Source: Hirundichthys speculiger (lineage: Eukaryota; Chordata; Actinopteri; Beloniformes; Exocoetidae). From it: DNA of 64,000 nt. Under the pieces are notes generated by a model. The model searched no databases and was not told the DNA's origin. It saw only the letters and a program-made list of their open reading frames with translations. Below, piece by piece: positions 47,466-60,400 of this stretch. The first letter of the stretch is position 1. Each line of letters begins with the position of its first letter. The DNA is taken from contig JAGFBZ010001926.1 of NCBI GenBank assembly GCA_018398805.1, positions 434,001-498,000 of the forward strand, given 5' to 3'. The translations under genes and the position numbers were made by a program.

Positions 47466-48500
47466 GTAAACTGTAGAGGACCTAAATACGGGAGGATATA
47501 TATAGGAGGCAGGAGTCGAAAAACAATCTGCTTTTATTTAACAAAACATGCTGCCAAAGCAGGACAATACAAACAAACAAGTTAGGCAGCACAAGGAGAC
47601 AGACCGGGGACGCAGGAAGTACAACAGAAATACAACAAATGAAGTGGAAAAGCACAGGACCATCTACACAAACTCATGGATGAGGTGAGGAGACACAGGT
47701 GTGAACAAGGCAGCCAAACACAACGTCGCCAGCGTGAAACTAGCATGGTGGGTTTTTACGGGCAAAAATCAAAATCCCAAGACCTTGACAGAGACAGTGT
47801 TACACCAAAATGTTATTCTAAAATCATTGAACTATTTGCTCACACAGTCTTTCACAAAGTGAATTGCCCCCAGTCTTTTCTTCCCACTCCTCTCTGATCC
47901 GTTGTCGCTCGCTAGATGTTCCGCAAATTGTGTTTCTTTTTTTCATAGACTTGTTGGCCCTGTCCCTTTTCTTTATCGTTACATTTTTTCAGAAACAGGG
48001 TTGTAATCTAAATATATTGAAATATTTTCTTATAAAAAACAACAAACATGCGAATGCTAACGAGGACAAGCTGAATCAAAAACACCCCCAGTGCTATGAA
48101 CAAAGACTGCAATTCATCTGTTTGTCTGGACGAAGTGCAGGCTTTGTCTGCTGTGACAGATTGGGTTTGTGCTTCTAAACTGGACGAATGCTGTTGATTC
48201 ACAATCATAACCTCCTCTCCATAGACAGATAGATACGTATATATGGAATAAAAAATACTATGAAGGTAAACATGCATATAAGGCTGTTCATTCTTGTTTG
48301 TTAGTCAGCAACACGACAGAGATGACAGATGGAACGTGACAGAAAGCCATATATAAACGTAATCAAAAGGTGACCAATTTTGCTGGATGCATAGAATAAA
48401 AAGAGGGCACTGTGCTGAGAGACAGCTAAACTGCGTGCAGATTGTTAGAAAAAGTGAAAAACACAAAGAGCAAGCAGAAGAGGGCAATTTAAAGAGTGGG

Positions 48501-48504
<4 letters not shown>

Positions 48505-48536
<32 letters not shown>
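48505..48536 (+). repeat. AG dinucleotide microsatellite
   Basis: Sixteen uninterrupted AG units. Confidence 0.95.
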
Positions 48537-48540
<4 letters not shown>

Positions 48541-49866
48541 ACAGAGTTCAGACAAATGGATGAGGAAGTTGCAAGGGCAAGCACATGGGTGTGGTTGTTT
48601 AGCAGTTTCCCCATCAGCTTTTCAAATTTGACAGAAACAGGAAAGCCCTGTGGATAATGAGGTTCTGCACACATCTTGGGACGCAAGCACCTTACAGGAT
48701 GGATGCAAAGGTAAGCGTAATAATCTGAATGAACAAATAAATATCAAAAGGCTGAGGGCTGTTTGGGCGAAGTCGAGCAAAAGGAGACTGATGGAAGATG
48801 ACAAACAAATGGATGGACAGACAGAGCAAGAGCGAATGAGAATGCTACGTGTGACAAACCGGCAGGGGAGTCAGAGCAGGAGAAGGGAAAATGCCTGTAC
48901 AGCCCAGGGGAAACAGGCCTCATCTTGACATATGCTCTGGAGTGAAATGAAGATTGGCATGACCTGCTAATCTGAACTGTCAAAGCTCATGACGTCCGCA
49001 GACGCTCACCTGTCACACCGTTCCCAGCCTGGAGGATGATCTGCCACCAGGATGGGTCAAAGATTGAGATTCATTTTCTGTTGGGGGTGTATTCAAACCA
49101 GGTCTCTGGTCTAGACTTCCATCTGTTATCCTATCTGCACCTGCTTCACAGTTGTTGTTCTCTGTGTTGCTGTAAAATCATACAATACTGGACAGGTTTT
49201 TTTGTTTTTGTATTGTTTATGTTTTACAGAAAATGTGATTCAAGTTACAAGCAATATGTTGAGGAGGAGAAAGAAGCTGTTTTTTCACTGATCCAAAGAT
49301 TGTTTAGTGTCTCCGTTATGTAAAAAAATATTTTTGACACGTCTTGCAATGCCAGTTTTTAATTGGTGATAGCTTTCAGATGTGATGTAGCTACATCTAC
49401 AGTGTTTCAAAAGTCAGTAGAGATGTATGTGGGAGGACTGCAGACACAAAATACGGCCTCGATCACTCATTTCTGACAAAATAAGTTTCCTATGTCTTAA
49501 CTTTCAAAGTAGGAACCTGCTTTGTGCCTCGTGTGAGTAGTGTGGGTGATGATGATGCCTCATGCTGAAGGCGGAAGGAGAAGTGATCATGTGACATTAG
49601 CCTCCATCATCACATCTTCCTGTCTGGTGGATTTCCACTGTACAAAGTGTTCCAGAGTAGCACGTTGTGAACATTTACATTGTGTTCGTGTCCTAAAAAT
49701 ACATGCAAAGATTTAAAAATAAATGTACTCAATAGTACAATAGTTGAAAAACAATTTAAATGAGCCTTTAAAACCACTGAACTTTGTTTCGAGTCTTTGT
49801 TCCTCTCTTTATAATATGTGTGCTCTTTTTGTTTTGTTTTTCTTTTTTGTTTTTTTTCAGATTTAT

Positions 49867-52800
49867 ATGGCCTCCCTGTTGTATTTCCTGGTCGTCAGTT
49901 TTGAAGGTGAGTGCTAAAACATGCCAACTGGTAGTGAATGTGTAACATGTGCTTAACAACTGAACCCATCTGCCCACAAGTCACTGTGATCGAATGTTAG
50001 TGTGCGCGGCGTGATGCACAAGTGTAGATTCACAGGTCTGCCTCCACAAATACCTTGTTTGTTTGTTTTGTTTTTTTTTAACTGTTTCCAGGCATTCCTC
50101 TGACTATCTGGATTGCACAATAAGAAAATATTCAGTGTACCGTGTCAAAAAAAAAAAAAGTTTTTTTATCTCATTGCTCCAAGTTTCCAGATAAAACCAA
50201 GGATAACAGATCAACACTTAGCTATGTCATTATGAAACATTTAGATTTTTTTCCTTTTTTTTTTTTTTACAGAATTTTTATTTATCTAGACAGATTAAGA
50301 GCATTTGAAAGTGCCTCAGTCATTACTTTCAAGGTTTAGAGAAACACGTGGTAACACATTTGAAGTGAAAATATGCTGTTTTATCAAATGCAGCTTTAGC
50401 CACCACTAAGTCTTTAAGTAAAATCTGTTTTTATCTTTCACTGTGGAAAGGCTTCATGTCAGAGGTATTACATACTGGGACTGTGGCTCAGCAGATCAAG
50501 TGGTCATCCTCCAATCAGAGCCCCAGCTCACTGCTGTGGGAAGTGTGGATGGCTGATAGACTGGCGTGTAAAGAAGAACACACGTCCTCTTCTAAGGATT
50601 TGCATATCAGGATATATTAAAATATGACCTGGTCCTTGTTAGGTCTTTTAAATACAACCTCAGATGAGGAGCCGCACGTGACATGTTACACCATGTTACA
50701 CTGTGTTATTGTTTACTGAAGAAAAAATAGGTCCAAACACAGCGTGTAAAAAAACATTGCACATTAGCAGCAATAACTTGAAGTCATGGTTCAATTACAT
50801 TATCAGTCTCTCACATCATCGCGGAGCAATTCTGATCAACTCTTTCTCACAGTGCTGTTCCAGTTCATTGAGGTTCCATTCATGAACGGCTCTCAGATGT
50901 TTGTCACTTGAGAATAAACCTTGTAATCTCTACAGAATGATGGACTCCATCATGATGAACTGTTTTCACACAGTGTTTCTGCATTTTTGGGTGAATAAGT
51001 AATGACAAAATGTAATGTTGCTATCCATCTGAGATTATATTTACCTTAACTGCATTTTAGGGACCAGATGATTTTTTTTTATTAGCTGGGGTGTACGAAA
51101 GTGCAATACACAGAATGAGAAAACATATGTACTGTGCAATGTTTTTTTTTATGGAACTATGTGAGACATGTCTTAATAAAATAGACGTCTAAAAAAGAAA
51201 CATAATGAGAACTTGTAATTTTTAGTTCCTTTTAAAACCTGGTCTGAGTTTTCTCAGGCTTGACAAAAAAAGATTTTGCATCACTGCTTTCACAGACTGG
51301 GAGGCAATAGCTCTGATAATGAACTGATTTCTATCTCGTGAAGTGTTGCACTCTCAATGCAGATTTTATTTGATCTTATTTATTTATTTATTTTAATGAT
51401 TGGATGTAAATTCAGGAGAACATTAAAAATTCATTAGCATGTTTCCAGATATACACCGTAATACAACTTGAGGACTCGCAGTTGTTTGCAAGCAGATGCT
51501 GGATCCTATTATTGTAAGATGCACACATTATAGTTGACACAATAAAACATAATAAAGTCAGCTTCAACAAACCACGCTGTAGTCGAGTCCACTCGTATGT
51601 GTTCATTAAAGTAGTTCAAATCACAACTTTAGTAGAGTTTTTGTGGAGCTTCAGCATTAATTGGAAGGTGCTGAGTGAGTAAACAGACAATGGTCCTTCT
51701 GTCCGTAGGTCTCACTCAACAATCTAGCTCTGTTGTAGGCAGAGGTTCCCTCAGAGCGCCCAGTCAAAGGAGCACTACTGTGGCATACTGCATCTGCAGG
51801 CCTCTCTCATCTGCATGACCAAACACATTCTGAAGTCTGGCCTCTGCCAGAAATACATGGCAGCATTGTTCGAAAACCTCATTCGCATAAACAACACAGC
51901 GCTTTGTTCTTCATGCAAAATGCAATGTTTCATCTGGCTCATTTTGTTTTTTCATTTGTTTTTTTTTTTTTTGTTTGTCTGTTTCTTTTTCTCTCTCCCT
52001 CAGTGTCGTGGGCCCAGGACACAACCCCAAATCAGATGATGTCTGTGAACACCAGAGTGGCGTATACTGGTTCCATTCACACTGGTAAAGCACTTTTGAA
52101 ATGTCACATCTGTCTGCATGTCTATCTGCCTGTCTTTATCTGTCAATGCATCTCCTTTATTTGATGAGAGGTCATGTATTTCTGTGTTCATCTAACTCAG
52201 TTTCTGTCTGTGACAGGTGGAAGACAGGAAAGCGGAACTAATGGAGATGTTAATCCCAGCCTGCAATATCTCTTCACTGAACATACCACAGTCAAGGACG
52301 CGACCATCCACAGCTCCGTCGATACCACCGCTACAGAAACAAACACAACGGGTAGAGTTGTGCATCATTTACACCGTACACAGCAATGAAGACATCTGTT
52401 GTAATCTAATCTAAATGATTTTTGTTCCCTTTTAGCTTCCATTAAGACGACGAAGTTACAAACAAAGCCCACATCAGCTCCAGGTAACGAGCCTTACCTG
52501 TATATCTCAGGTGTCTGAACACAGAGTTGCTACTGTCTTTGTCTCTGGCCCGCTGATAAATCATTACGACCCCACTAGACTAATAACATGTCCTCACACC
52601 ACCGCAAAGGCCCATGGCTCTCATTGACATCAAAAATGCAGAAACCTAATATAAGGTAAATAGAAAGTGTTTAACTACCTGTCCTTGCTGAAATATGCAA
52701 AGGGGGTTTTCTGCTGGGTTTTATAGCATGAGATGAAAGAATGAACGAGCGCTATAAAGACAGAATGAATGCTTTAAAATGCTTAAATTTCCTTTGAGAG

Positions 52801-54703
52801 TTATTTCATTGAAATATTCAGAAATTCTAATAAAAATGAAGTCAGACATCAGAAAGCATATGGAGTCTAATGGGAGGCCTCAATGTATGTATCCTCGGAA
52901 AAATGTGTTCCAATATATTGATTAAGACTTTTAAGTAATAAACCTATGTGTTAAAATTATTAGAACTCATAAATATTAACTGGAAGAGTCATAAGAACTA
53001 TTTTGCTTCTTTTTGTTTCTCCACCATCCACAGCAACATCAGCCCGACCCACAACAAAGACAACCACTGGAAACAAGAGCCATGCAGCTGTTGCCTGGGG
53101 TAACTGAATTCTTTTCCTTCTCCACAGTTCCCGAAATGCCACAGGCATTGCTGTTTTATTGTTATCTTAGAGACACTGACTGTATCACAATTCCCTGCCC
53201 CCCCCCCCTCAAAAAAAAAAAAAAAAAAACATGGCAGAGGAGTGGTAGAACAGAGCACCTTACTTCCTCTCTTGCTAGCAGTTTAATGCTTGATTGTACC
53301 TTATGCAAAAGGAGATAAGATATTTGCGTCCTCGTGTTGTTCTGGGTTACCAGAGATAAGATTTTGATACAGCATCAACAGCGTGTCAGCGGAGCCAGTA
53401 GATCCGTCATACATATCTCTGACAGCTGCTCCCCAGTGATCTGCTCTTTTATTGTTCCTGTAGATGCTTCCTCTGTTTAACAGTCAAACTTGAGTCAATA
53501 CTTTTCTCTCTACTTTTACATCATATAGACTCCGAGTGGGACAAGGACTTCAGCTATGGTAAGAAGCCTCTTTCACTGTGTTGTAAGCATTATTACTCAT
53601 ATTCTGTAATTAAGTTTTTGGCATGTCACATGTCCAGACTATGAGTCCCTGCGATATGCTGGGCTGATCATTGCTGCAGTGCTCTTCATCATGGGGATTA
53701 TGGTTATCAGCTGTAAGTTTGTGAAAAACTGAAAGCCATTTGATGTTTTATACAATATCGTGTGACATTCAACCAAGCTTCAACCCCTTTTGTTATCTCT
53801 GACTGCAGGTGGCAAGGTCTGTCGGCTGCCCAGGTGTCGCACAAGATCATCAAAGTCAGTATTTACACCCACGGCCCTTTTTTTTTTTTTTTTTCAACTA
53901 GTACTAATCTCAGTGAGAGACATCAATTTAAAGCCCAAAAAAGAATTACTGAACAAAAGATTTGTTTATGAAAACCTTTGATTAGATTTAAATGGAGTGT
54001 TTTTCGTGGATGAGCAGAGTTATAAAAGAGGCACAGAGTGCTGTTGTGACTCATCAGGGAGATTTGAACATTGGCAGGGGGTGGAAAGTGTGAAGGTCAG
54101 ACTGGATTGTGAATGTCAGGAGCCAACTTTTAAAATTAAGGATCAGACTGACTGACTCAAAAACATAGCAAGCAGTAATACCATTTGACCAGACCAGTGA
54201 AATAAAGAATGATGTGTTAGAGTAGCTGGAGGAAAAGCCCAGAGAAATAATCACAGACGTGAGGGAACAGATCTTCCTTATCGAGTTCATACAAAAGCAT
54301 GTGGTGTGCTCGTCTTTCAATGATTTATATTAATGATAGGATGGTTAACATTACAGACCATTGTAGATAAAGAGTAGCTATGCTTCTCCAGTGTAGTTGG
54401 GAAACTGTAGTTGAGGTGATTTGAGTAATTCACATCACCACATCCTGAATGATTTTGGCAGTCACATAACAGTGCAACAGGGTGAAGACAGATCTCTGTG
54501 ATGATTTAAAGATCAAAAGGATTCAAATTAAGTTGTTTGTTGGGAAAAGCTGTAACACACCAGCTGCATAGCACATTCACCCCCCTCCCACCATGTATTT
54601 TTTTTTTTAATAAATATCATTGGCTTCTGAAATAGTGTTTTAGTTTTCTAGCAATACATGTTTTGTTTTGTTTTCTAGGTCATATCGAGTGGTGCAAGGA
54701 TAA
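49867..54703 (+). CDS. fxyd5: FXYD5 / dysadherin
   Basis: A type I membrane protein of the FXYD family, which bind and tune Na,K-ATPase; FXYD5 also weakens cell adhesion. Nine exons: 49867-49906, 52004-52084, 52217-52351, 52436-52483, 53034-53099, 53529-53558, 53638-53712, 53809-53854 and 54679-54703 (181 residues). Order: signal peptide (MASLLYFLVVSFEVSWA), a long Thr/Ser-rich ectodomain, the motif FSYD at the 53558/53638 junction, YESLRYAGLIIAAVLFIMGI as membrane helix, and a basic Cys-containing tail ending SYRVVQG. Human FXYD5 has the same plan, including AAVLFI-GI and a basic Cys tail. Seven introns are phase 1 and the last is phase 2. All joints are clean. The ATG follows a strong acceptor at 49858-49860. 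AATAAA signals lie at 54859 and 55129-55140. Confidence 0.88.
50476..50560 (+). repeat. SINE-like fragment in fxyd5 intron 1
   Basis: CTGTGGCTCAGCAGATCAAG, then TCATCCTCCAATCAGAG, resembles the tRNA-related head of a common fish SINE. It is short and degenerate. Confidence 0.4.
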
Positions 54704-54858
54704 AATGATGCAGATACAGCGACACATACAGAAAGCTGCAAGAAACAAACTTAGCGTTTTTCCTCCTGATGGACTACTAAACACCTGGCAGCATGTGTTC
54801 CAACAGGTTCACATGCTATATGGCAACTGTCATTGAAGAAAATGAAAAACACACACTG

Positions 54859-55140
54859 AATAAAACAGAAAACAAAAGAAAAGCAGAACCATCACCCATT
54901 TCATTTTGGTAAAATGTTCTTGATTCAGTTGGAAAACTGCAAGAGAAAGTCTTGATGAATGACAAGGAGATTCATGTTTTAATTACACCTTCATCCATGA
55001 ACGAGGACAATTGTGACCCTTGTATGCTGCCTAGACACAGTCTGACACTGGATTATCATTAAAGATTGAAGAATAACCCCACATTTCATGTTTGAAAGTC
55101 TACTGGCATTTTTTCCCCACTCATGATAAATAAAAATAAA
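54859..55140 (+). terminator. fxyd5: fxyd5 3' UTR polyadenylation signals
   Basis: AATAAA occurs at 54859-54864, 55129-55134 and 55135-55140, which is 156 to 432 bases beyond the stop codon. Any of them could end the transcript; which is used cannot be told from sequence. Confidence 0.45.
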
Positions 55141-57488
55141 GCCAAATCATTTTCTGCACAACTCTAAACAAAAACAGATGTTTGGTAAGAGTGTCTAAGC
55201 CTCTTAGTGGCTCTATGCTTGTGAGTAAAGCCCTAGATTAAACAGCATCCACTGGAACATTATCTTTGCATCCATATGGTATCTGAAATATGCAAACAGA
55301 CTGAAAGAAACCAAGAACATTTTATAAACACATTTAATCTTGAAATAAACACAATCCAGAGTTCAACATAGCTACACAATATACAGCAATTTCATTGTTC
55401 TTCCACCAGAACAAAATAAAGATGACTACAGCTGTGCAAACAGAGCCAGTCTGTAATAGTCACCACAACCACTTTGACATCAAATCCAGACTATGTAAAT
55501 TATAGGAGAACCCCTCAATGTCATTGTCATAAAAATACATATCTTATAGCAAGTATTTAACAGAGAGGTGGAAAAAAAAGAACTCTCCAATGAAACAAAT
55601 ACATTTTTTTTCTTTTTTACATACATGTGTTTGACCAATAACAGACTCCCACCCATATAGGACATCTCCCTGACAAAGACTTTCAACTAACATCCCCCCC
55701 CCCCCCTTTTTTTTTTTTTAAATCAATAGAAACAATGCAAATCTTACCAAATTCAAATGCATAATATATTTGATAAGAACAACTGCATGGACAGACAATA
55801 CCTTAAACTCCAATTTGAAAGAAAAAACAAAAAAAAGACTTTACACATAACTTTGCAATTGAAAGAAATTTCAATCGCTACACATGTAGCATTTACAGCA
55901 GTAGTACTAGTGTCGCAGAGGTTTTCCAAGAGGGAGTGATGGTAGCATTTGGCCACAAGTGCAGCGCAGCCTAGGCCAGCGTTCTTCAATCTGGTCTCAG
56001 GGCAACTGTCCTGCAAGCTTTAGATGTTGCTCTGCTCCAATGCATCCAATTCAAATGACTAGATTGCCATCAGCTTATCAGTGAGGTTCTACACAGGTCT
56101 GTCAATGACCCACTAAATTCAGCCAGGTGTGTTGGAGCAGGGAAATATCCAAAACATGCAGGACAGTGAACTCTGAGGACCAAGACTGAAAGAAAAAAAA
56201 AAAATGGATTAGACCAAATACTTCACGGCTTTCTGCATATGTTGGAAAATCATTTTAAGAAATTCAAAACTCCTACCTTTAAAAAAAAATAAAAATAATG
56301 AAATGTTTATTACTGCAATTTGTTTTTTGGAAATTTGTCCCCTCATTGAAATACTGACACATACTGGAGACGAGAAGCACTGCATGCTTATGTTTTTATT
56401 TTCTCCCTCTCCTCTTAAACCCACTAACCTGCTACTTTGTCTTATATCAGTTCATTTTAAGACATGGTGCAACTTGATGCACAGTTCACTTTTTCCAAGC
56501 TCTCAAGGGCAACAAAAATCTTTAAGTTACATTTCCTTTTCTTTAAAAAAAATTGCATAAGGCATCATCTTTAATAGAAGGTTTTCCTTCTATATGAATG
56601 GAGATCTTGCATCCCACTTTATTAAATTTAACCCCCCATACCAAGCTTCATACTACAAGTTTGTCAAGCATTAATCTTTCCAAAGCATTCGGGGAGCCAT
56701 TTACAATATGAAAAACTGAATGAGAGCCTTTCAAAGTGAAAGAGAGGGAAATTAAATCATCATTTATGGAGGTTGAGTAATATGTATTATTGCATGGGAG
56801 TGTGCTTGGTGACCATTGCTACTTGCTTCGACTTTACAGAGGTTGGGAAGATGGGGGATGGGTTTCACTTTTCCTACTCCACTGCCTCTCATCATTCCTT
56901 ATGGCCCAGGAACAGAGGATGCCATAAAAATGAATAGGAGAATAAAGTGAGCCCTGAACTGGCTTCACGTGAATTAGCATGGTATGTCTCACTCAACCAT
57001 TTAACAGACCGGTTTCTTCCATGAGCACCAAATCAAATGCACAATTGGTATACAGTGACACTGCATAGTTAATGAGATGAATTTCCTGTTTGAAGATGTT
57101 GAAAAAGGAGAAAGGAGGGTGGATGGAGTTTTGGGTGTGCTAGATTATCCATTTGGAAACAAAACTTCAAACCATTTTCACCATCTCAGATTTAGATTCC
57201 TCAAATAGAATCCAATTAAAACAATTGCATGTGTTCCAAATATCTCTGGCTAAGTTGTGTATATAAAGTACAAGCAGCTAGGACAAAGAAAAAAAATGTA
57301 CAAAAAACACATACTGGATTCAGTACACATGAATATGATATTGTGTAGGAATGAGCAATGAAATAAGCAGTGAGAAGCAGGTGGTTGTGCAAAGAAGTTT
57401 TAACTGTCCTGAGTCAGAAGTAGATAAGATTGCCTGACACAGTGGTTGCTCTTGTCTTTATGGTATAGGACTGCTCATCTGCCAGGAA
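55141..57488. other. Convergent interval between fxyd5 and the minus-strand gene
   Basis: This should hold the 3' UTR of the minus-strand gene, whose stop codon is at 57491-57489. Minus-strand AATAAA motifs occur around 56.3-56.4 kb, but the true end is not resolvable. A fold-back element sits at 55.98-56.19 kb. No other coding region is recognised. Confidence 0.5.
55978..56190. mobile_element. Fold-back MITE
   Basis: The left arm (AGGGCAACTGTCCTGCAAGC, then TTGCTCTGCTCCAATGCATC) pairs with the right arm (GTGTGTTGGAGCAGGGAAAT, then AACATGCAGGACAGTGA). The result is a long imperfect hairpin of about 210 bp, like an abundant palindromic hAT-type MITE of teleosts. It may be transcribed in the 3' UTR of the minus-strand gene. 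Confidence 0.65.
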
Positions 57489-60400
57489 CTAGATGGCCTC
57501 TTTCTGGTTCTGTTCTGTAGGCACAGAGTAAACCCTGAGGAGAAAGAAAGCAGGCAACAGGAGGTGGTGAGATGAGGTTTTAAGAAAAAGAAAACAAAAA
57601 AACACAAACACACAACCACACTATGTAAAATATTTTAGGTTATCTCTCAGTTTTTAGAAGGAAAAAAAAAAAAAAAAAAAACCCAAGTGGGACCTGTGTA
57701 GCAGAATTGAGGAAACTGCATGTCTGCCTCATGCTGAAGAGCTTTGACAGGTGCACAGCAACAGCATCACCTCAAAACACATCTCATCCCCAGGTGAGAC
57801 TTAAAAACGTGGCAGAGAACTGTTGATCCAACAACCCAGAGGTTGCTGTGTGATTAAACCGCTTTTCAACAGAGCGATCATTCAGCACCAAACACTGGCA
57901 GAGCTGACAGCAGCCCCAGGAGGCAGCCAGTAATCCTGCAGAGGAATTTAACCCTTACAGGTTGACTTGGGTGTCTGCTCAACACAGGCTGATCTCCTGC
58001 ACGAAGGTGTTTCTAAAAATCGACCTCCATAACCCCTGACCAAAGCATTTTTTTTCCCCTTTTTTAAAGCTGCACCTCTAGAACAAAAGGAACTCATTAC
58101 TCTGCAAAACTCTTTCCAACAACAAACTGCGGTTAAGTGTGTTAAGTGTGAGGCCAAAAGGCAAGAGTGCCTCTCTGTAAAACTGGTTTAGGCTGTTCTG
58201 CTGTCAGATTGCCATTGGCTAATGGTTGTCAAGAGCATAGTTTCTTGTTTACTTGGTTGATTTTGAGGTACAGCTGTTGACTCAGTCTGTGAGGTAAGCC
58301 TTGGAACAGGTTGGGTCCTGCCTCAATCGGTCATACAGACCCAGTGTTGCCTTCTTAAAGCAATTGTTGGATGATAGGTGGGGAGTGTTCACTAGTAGCT
58401 GTGGACAACTCAAGGACTGTAATATTAATTGTTGTACAAGTCCAGACGGGTTCAAATGGGTGGATGCTAGTGCTGAATGTTTTCCTGGTTTTGACAATTT
58501 GGTTGAAGTTGTGCAAAATGGAAAAGCAGTAAGACTGTTACCCACACAACTGGTTCTGTCAGCCTGAATTTCTAAGGCACATAAACTGGAATGATAGGGG
58601 GGGTGCGATAAAATAAGAGAAGCAATTTGTCCTTACCCTGGCTGCAGATTGCGCATGTGCCGTCTCACTAAAAATATAGCTGCAAGTAAGGAGAAAAACA
58701 AAAAGTAATGACTCCTGAGAAAAGTTCACATTTTCTTAGATATTAATGACTTTACAAAGTGCACAGAGACCGGTGATGAACACTGAAAAGAGGCACATCT
58801 GTCAGGTGCACGGATGTAAATTCAACATTTCATCATATTGCTGCCCAATAACAATTGAACACTTACCAACTACAGTTGCGACTGAAAGAGTCAACACTAC
58901 TGCAGCTACAACAACGATGATCAGGGTGATCTGACCTAAAAGACAAAACATGAAATATGTGGGTAAGCACATTAAAAATAAAATAGTTAACTCAATCTGG
59001 CATCTGTTGATGTGCCAACATTAAAACTAATTCTTTTTCATAAATGGTGGTGTAAATCTTACCTGAGCTTTCAGCAACACCTGTAGTTTTTCCTGCATTT
59101 AAGGGAGAATCCCCTGAGATCACAAAAAGAGGACAGTTAGGCCCATTTTCTCACACATGGTTTATTTTCATACTACAATGCTCTATTTCGTTAAATCACA
59201 CATGTAATCAGTCTTGCATACTACTTATAACCAAAAAGGAACTGGAGTCAGTTATGTGCTCATGTCTCCAAACAGGGAAGCTGTTTCTAAGAATGGTACT
59301 TCGACAGCAGGCAAGCTGCAGGTCCACACTAAAGAGATCTGTAATCCTATCAAATGTCCATCAAAGCAAAGATGAGGAGTGACAGAGAGAGGATGAGAAT
59401 GCCAATGACAATTAGACGGCCAACAGGATGGTGGTGATGTCAACATGCTCATTGCCCTTTCAGCAGCATCCACAGGCCCCCTCTAGACAGCTAATTGATT
59501 CCATTTGGAGCTTAATTTTTTTTGGTCAGTTGCACAGCATCCAGTCCATCTCACTGGACTGGAACACTAAGCAAAATGCTGGCTTACTGAAAGACAAGAT
59601 CTGAAGTCGAGAGGTAAACTTACAAGCTCTGACATAATCCTCATCATCTGGAGCTGTGAAATGAGAAACCAGATGTTTGACAAGAGAAATATAGATCCTC
59701 GGCCACAAGTACTTTCATACAAAAGTGGAGGGATTCTTCTAGACTAATATGGTTTCAGAATAAAGTAGATGACATACTTTTAAACATTTATCAAAAAGTG
59801 AATGAAGATTTCATGTAGTCAATTTAGGGTGCAAAGAAAAAAAAAAAAGTTACAACTTAACACAAAAAAGGACCCACGACACAATGTGGCTGAATAATTA
59901 GTTCATTCTGAAAAACATGTTTAACCAAGCCAAAATAAGAAAAATGTTGGAACTCAGTTAAGGCAGCATGTCCATGTTCACAATTAGTAACTGCCATTAC
60001 CATTTTCTTAACTTACTAATCGTTTTGACCACCATTGGCCTAATTTAGTTTTAAAACAATCACTTTGAGAAAATGGAATTTGCATTGAACACAATGTTCA
60101 AATATCCATTAATTGCAGTTTAAGTTTTATGGACAAAATACATCTATGTGATTATCACTTTTGCCTGGTAAAAAAAAAAAAAAAAAACTATATCTTAGGG
60201 GGATCTCCTTTAGCACTTGGCTAGAGCAAACACTTCTGTGAAAAACAAATGAAATGTGGTTCATGGAATATTTGAAACTAACTGACATGATACTGATCCT
60301 CCCTTCATGTGTCATCAAGAAGAAATACAAACTGTGGAAAACACCATGGAAACTGATGGAACAATAACAATTATATCATAGCTTCATTCAGCTGTTTTTA

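Larger units (their letters stand above)
43015..49860. other. Intergenic region between nphs1 and fxyd5
   Basis: The first part should include the nphs1 3' UTR; an ATTAAA at 43274 is a weak candidate signal. The rest is AT-rich with repeat fragments (hAT end near 46.45 kb, MITE-like piece near 47.09 kb, LINE 3' piece at 47.28 kb, AG repeat at 48.5 kb). A non-coding first exon of fxyd5 should lie here, but I cannot place it. No further coding exon is recognised. Confidence 0.5.
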
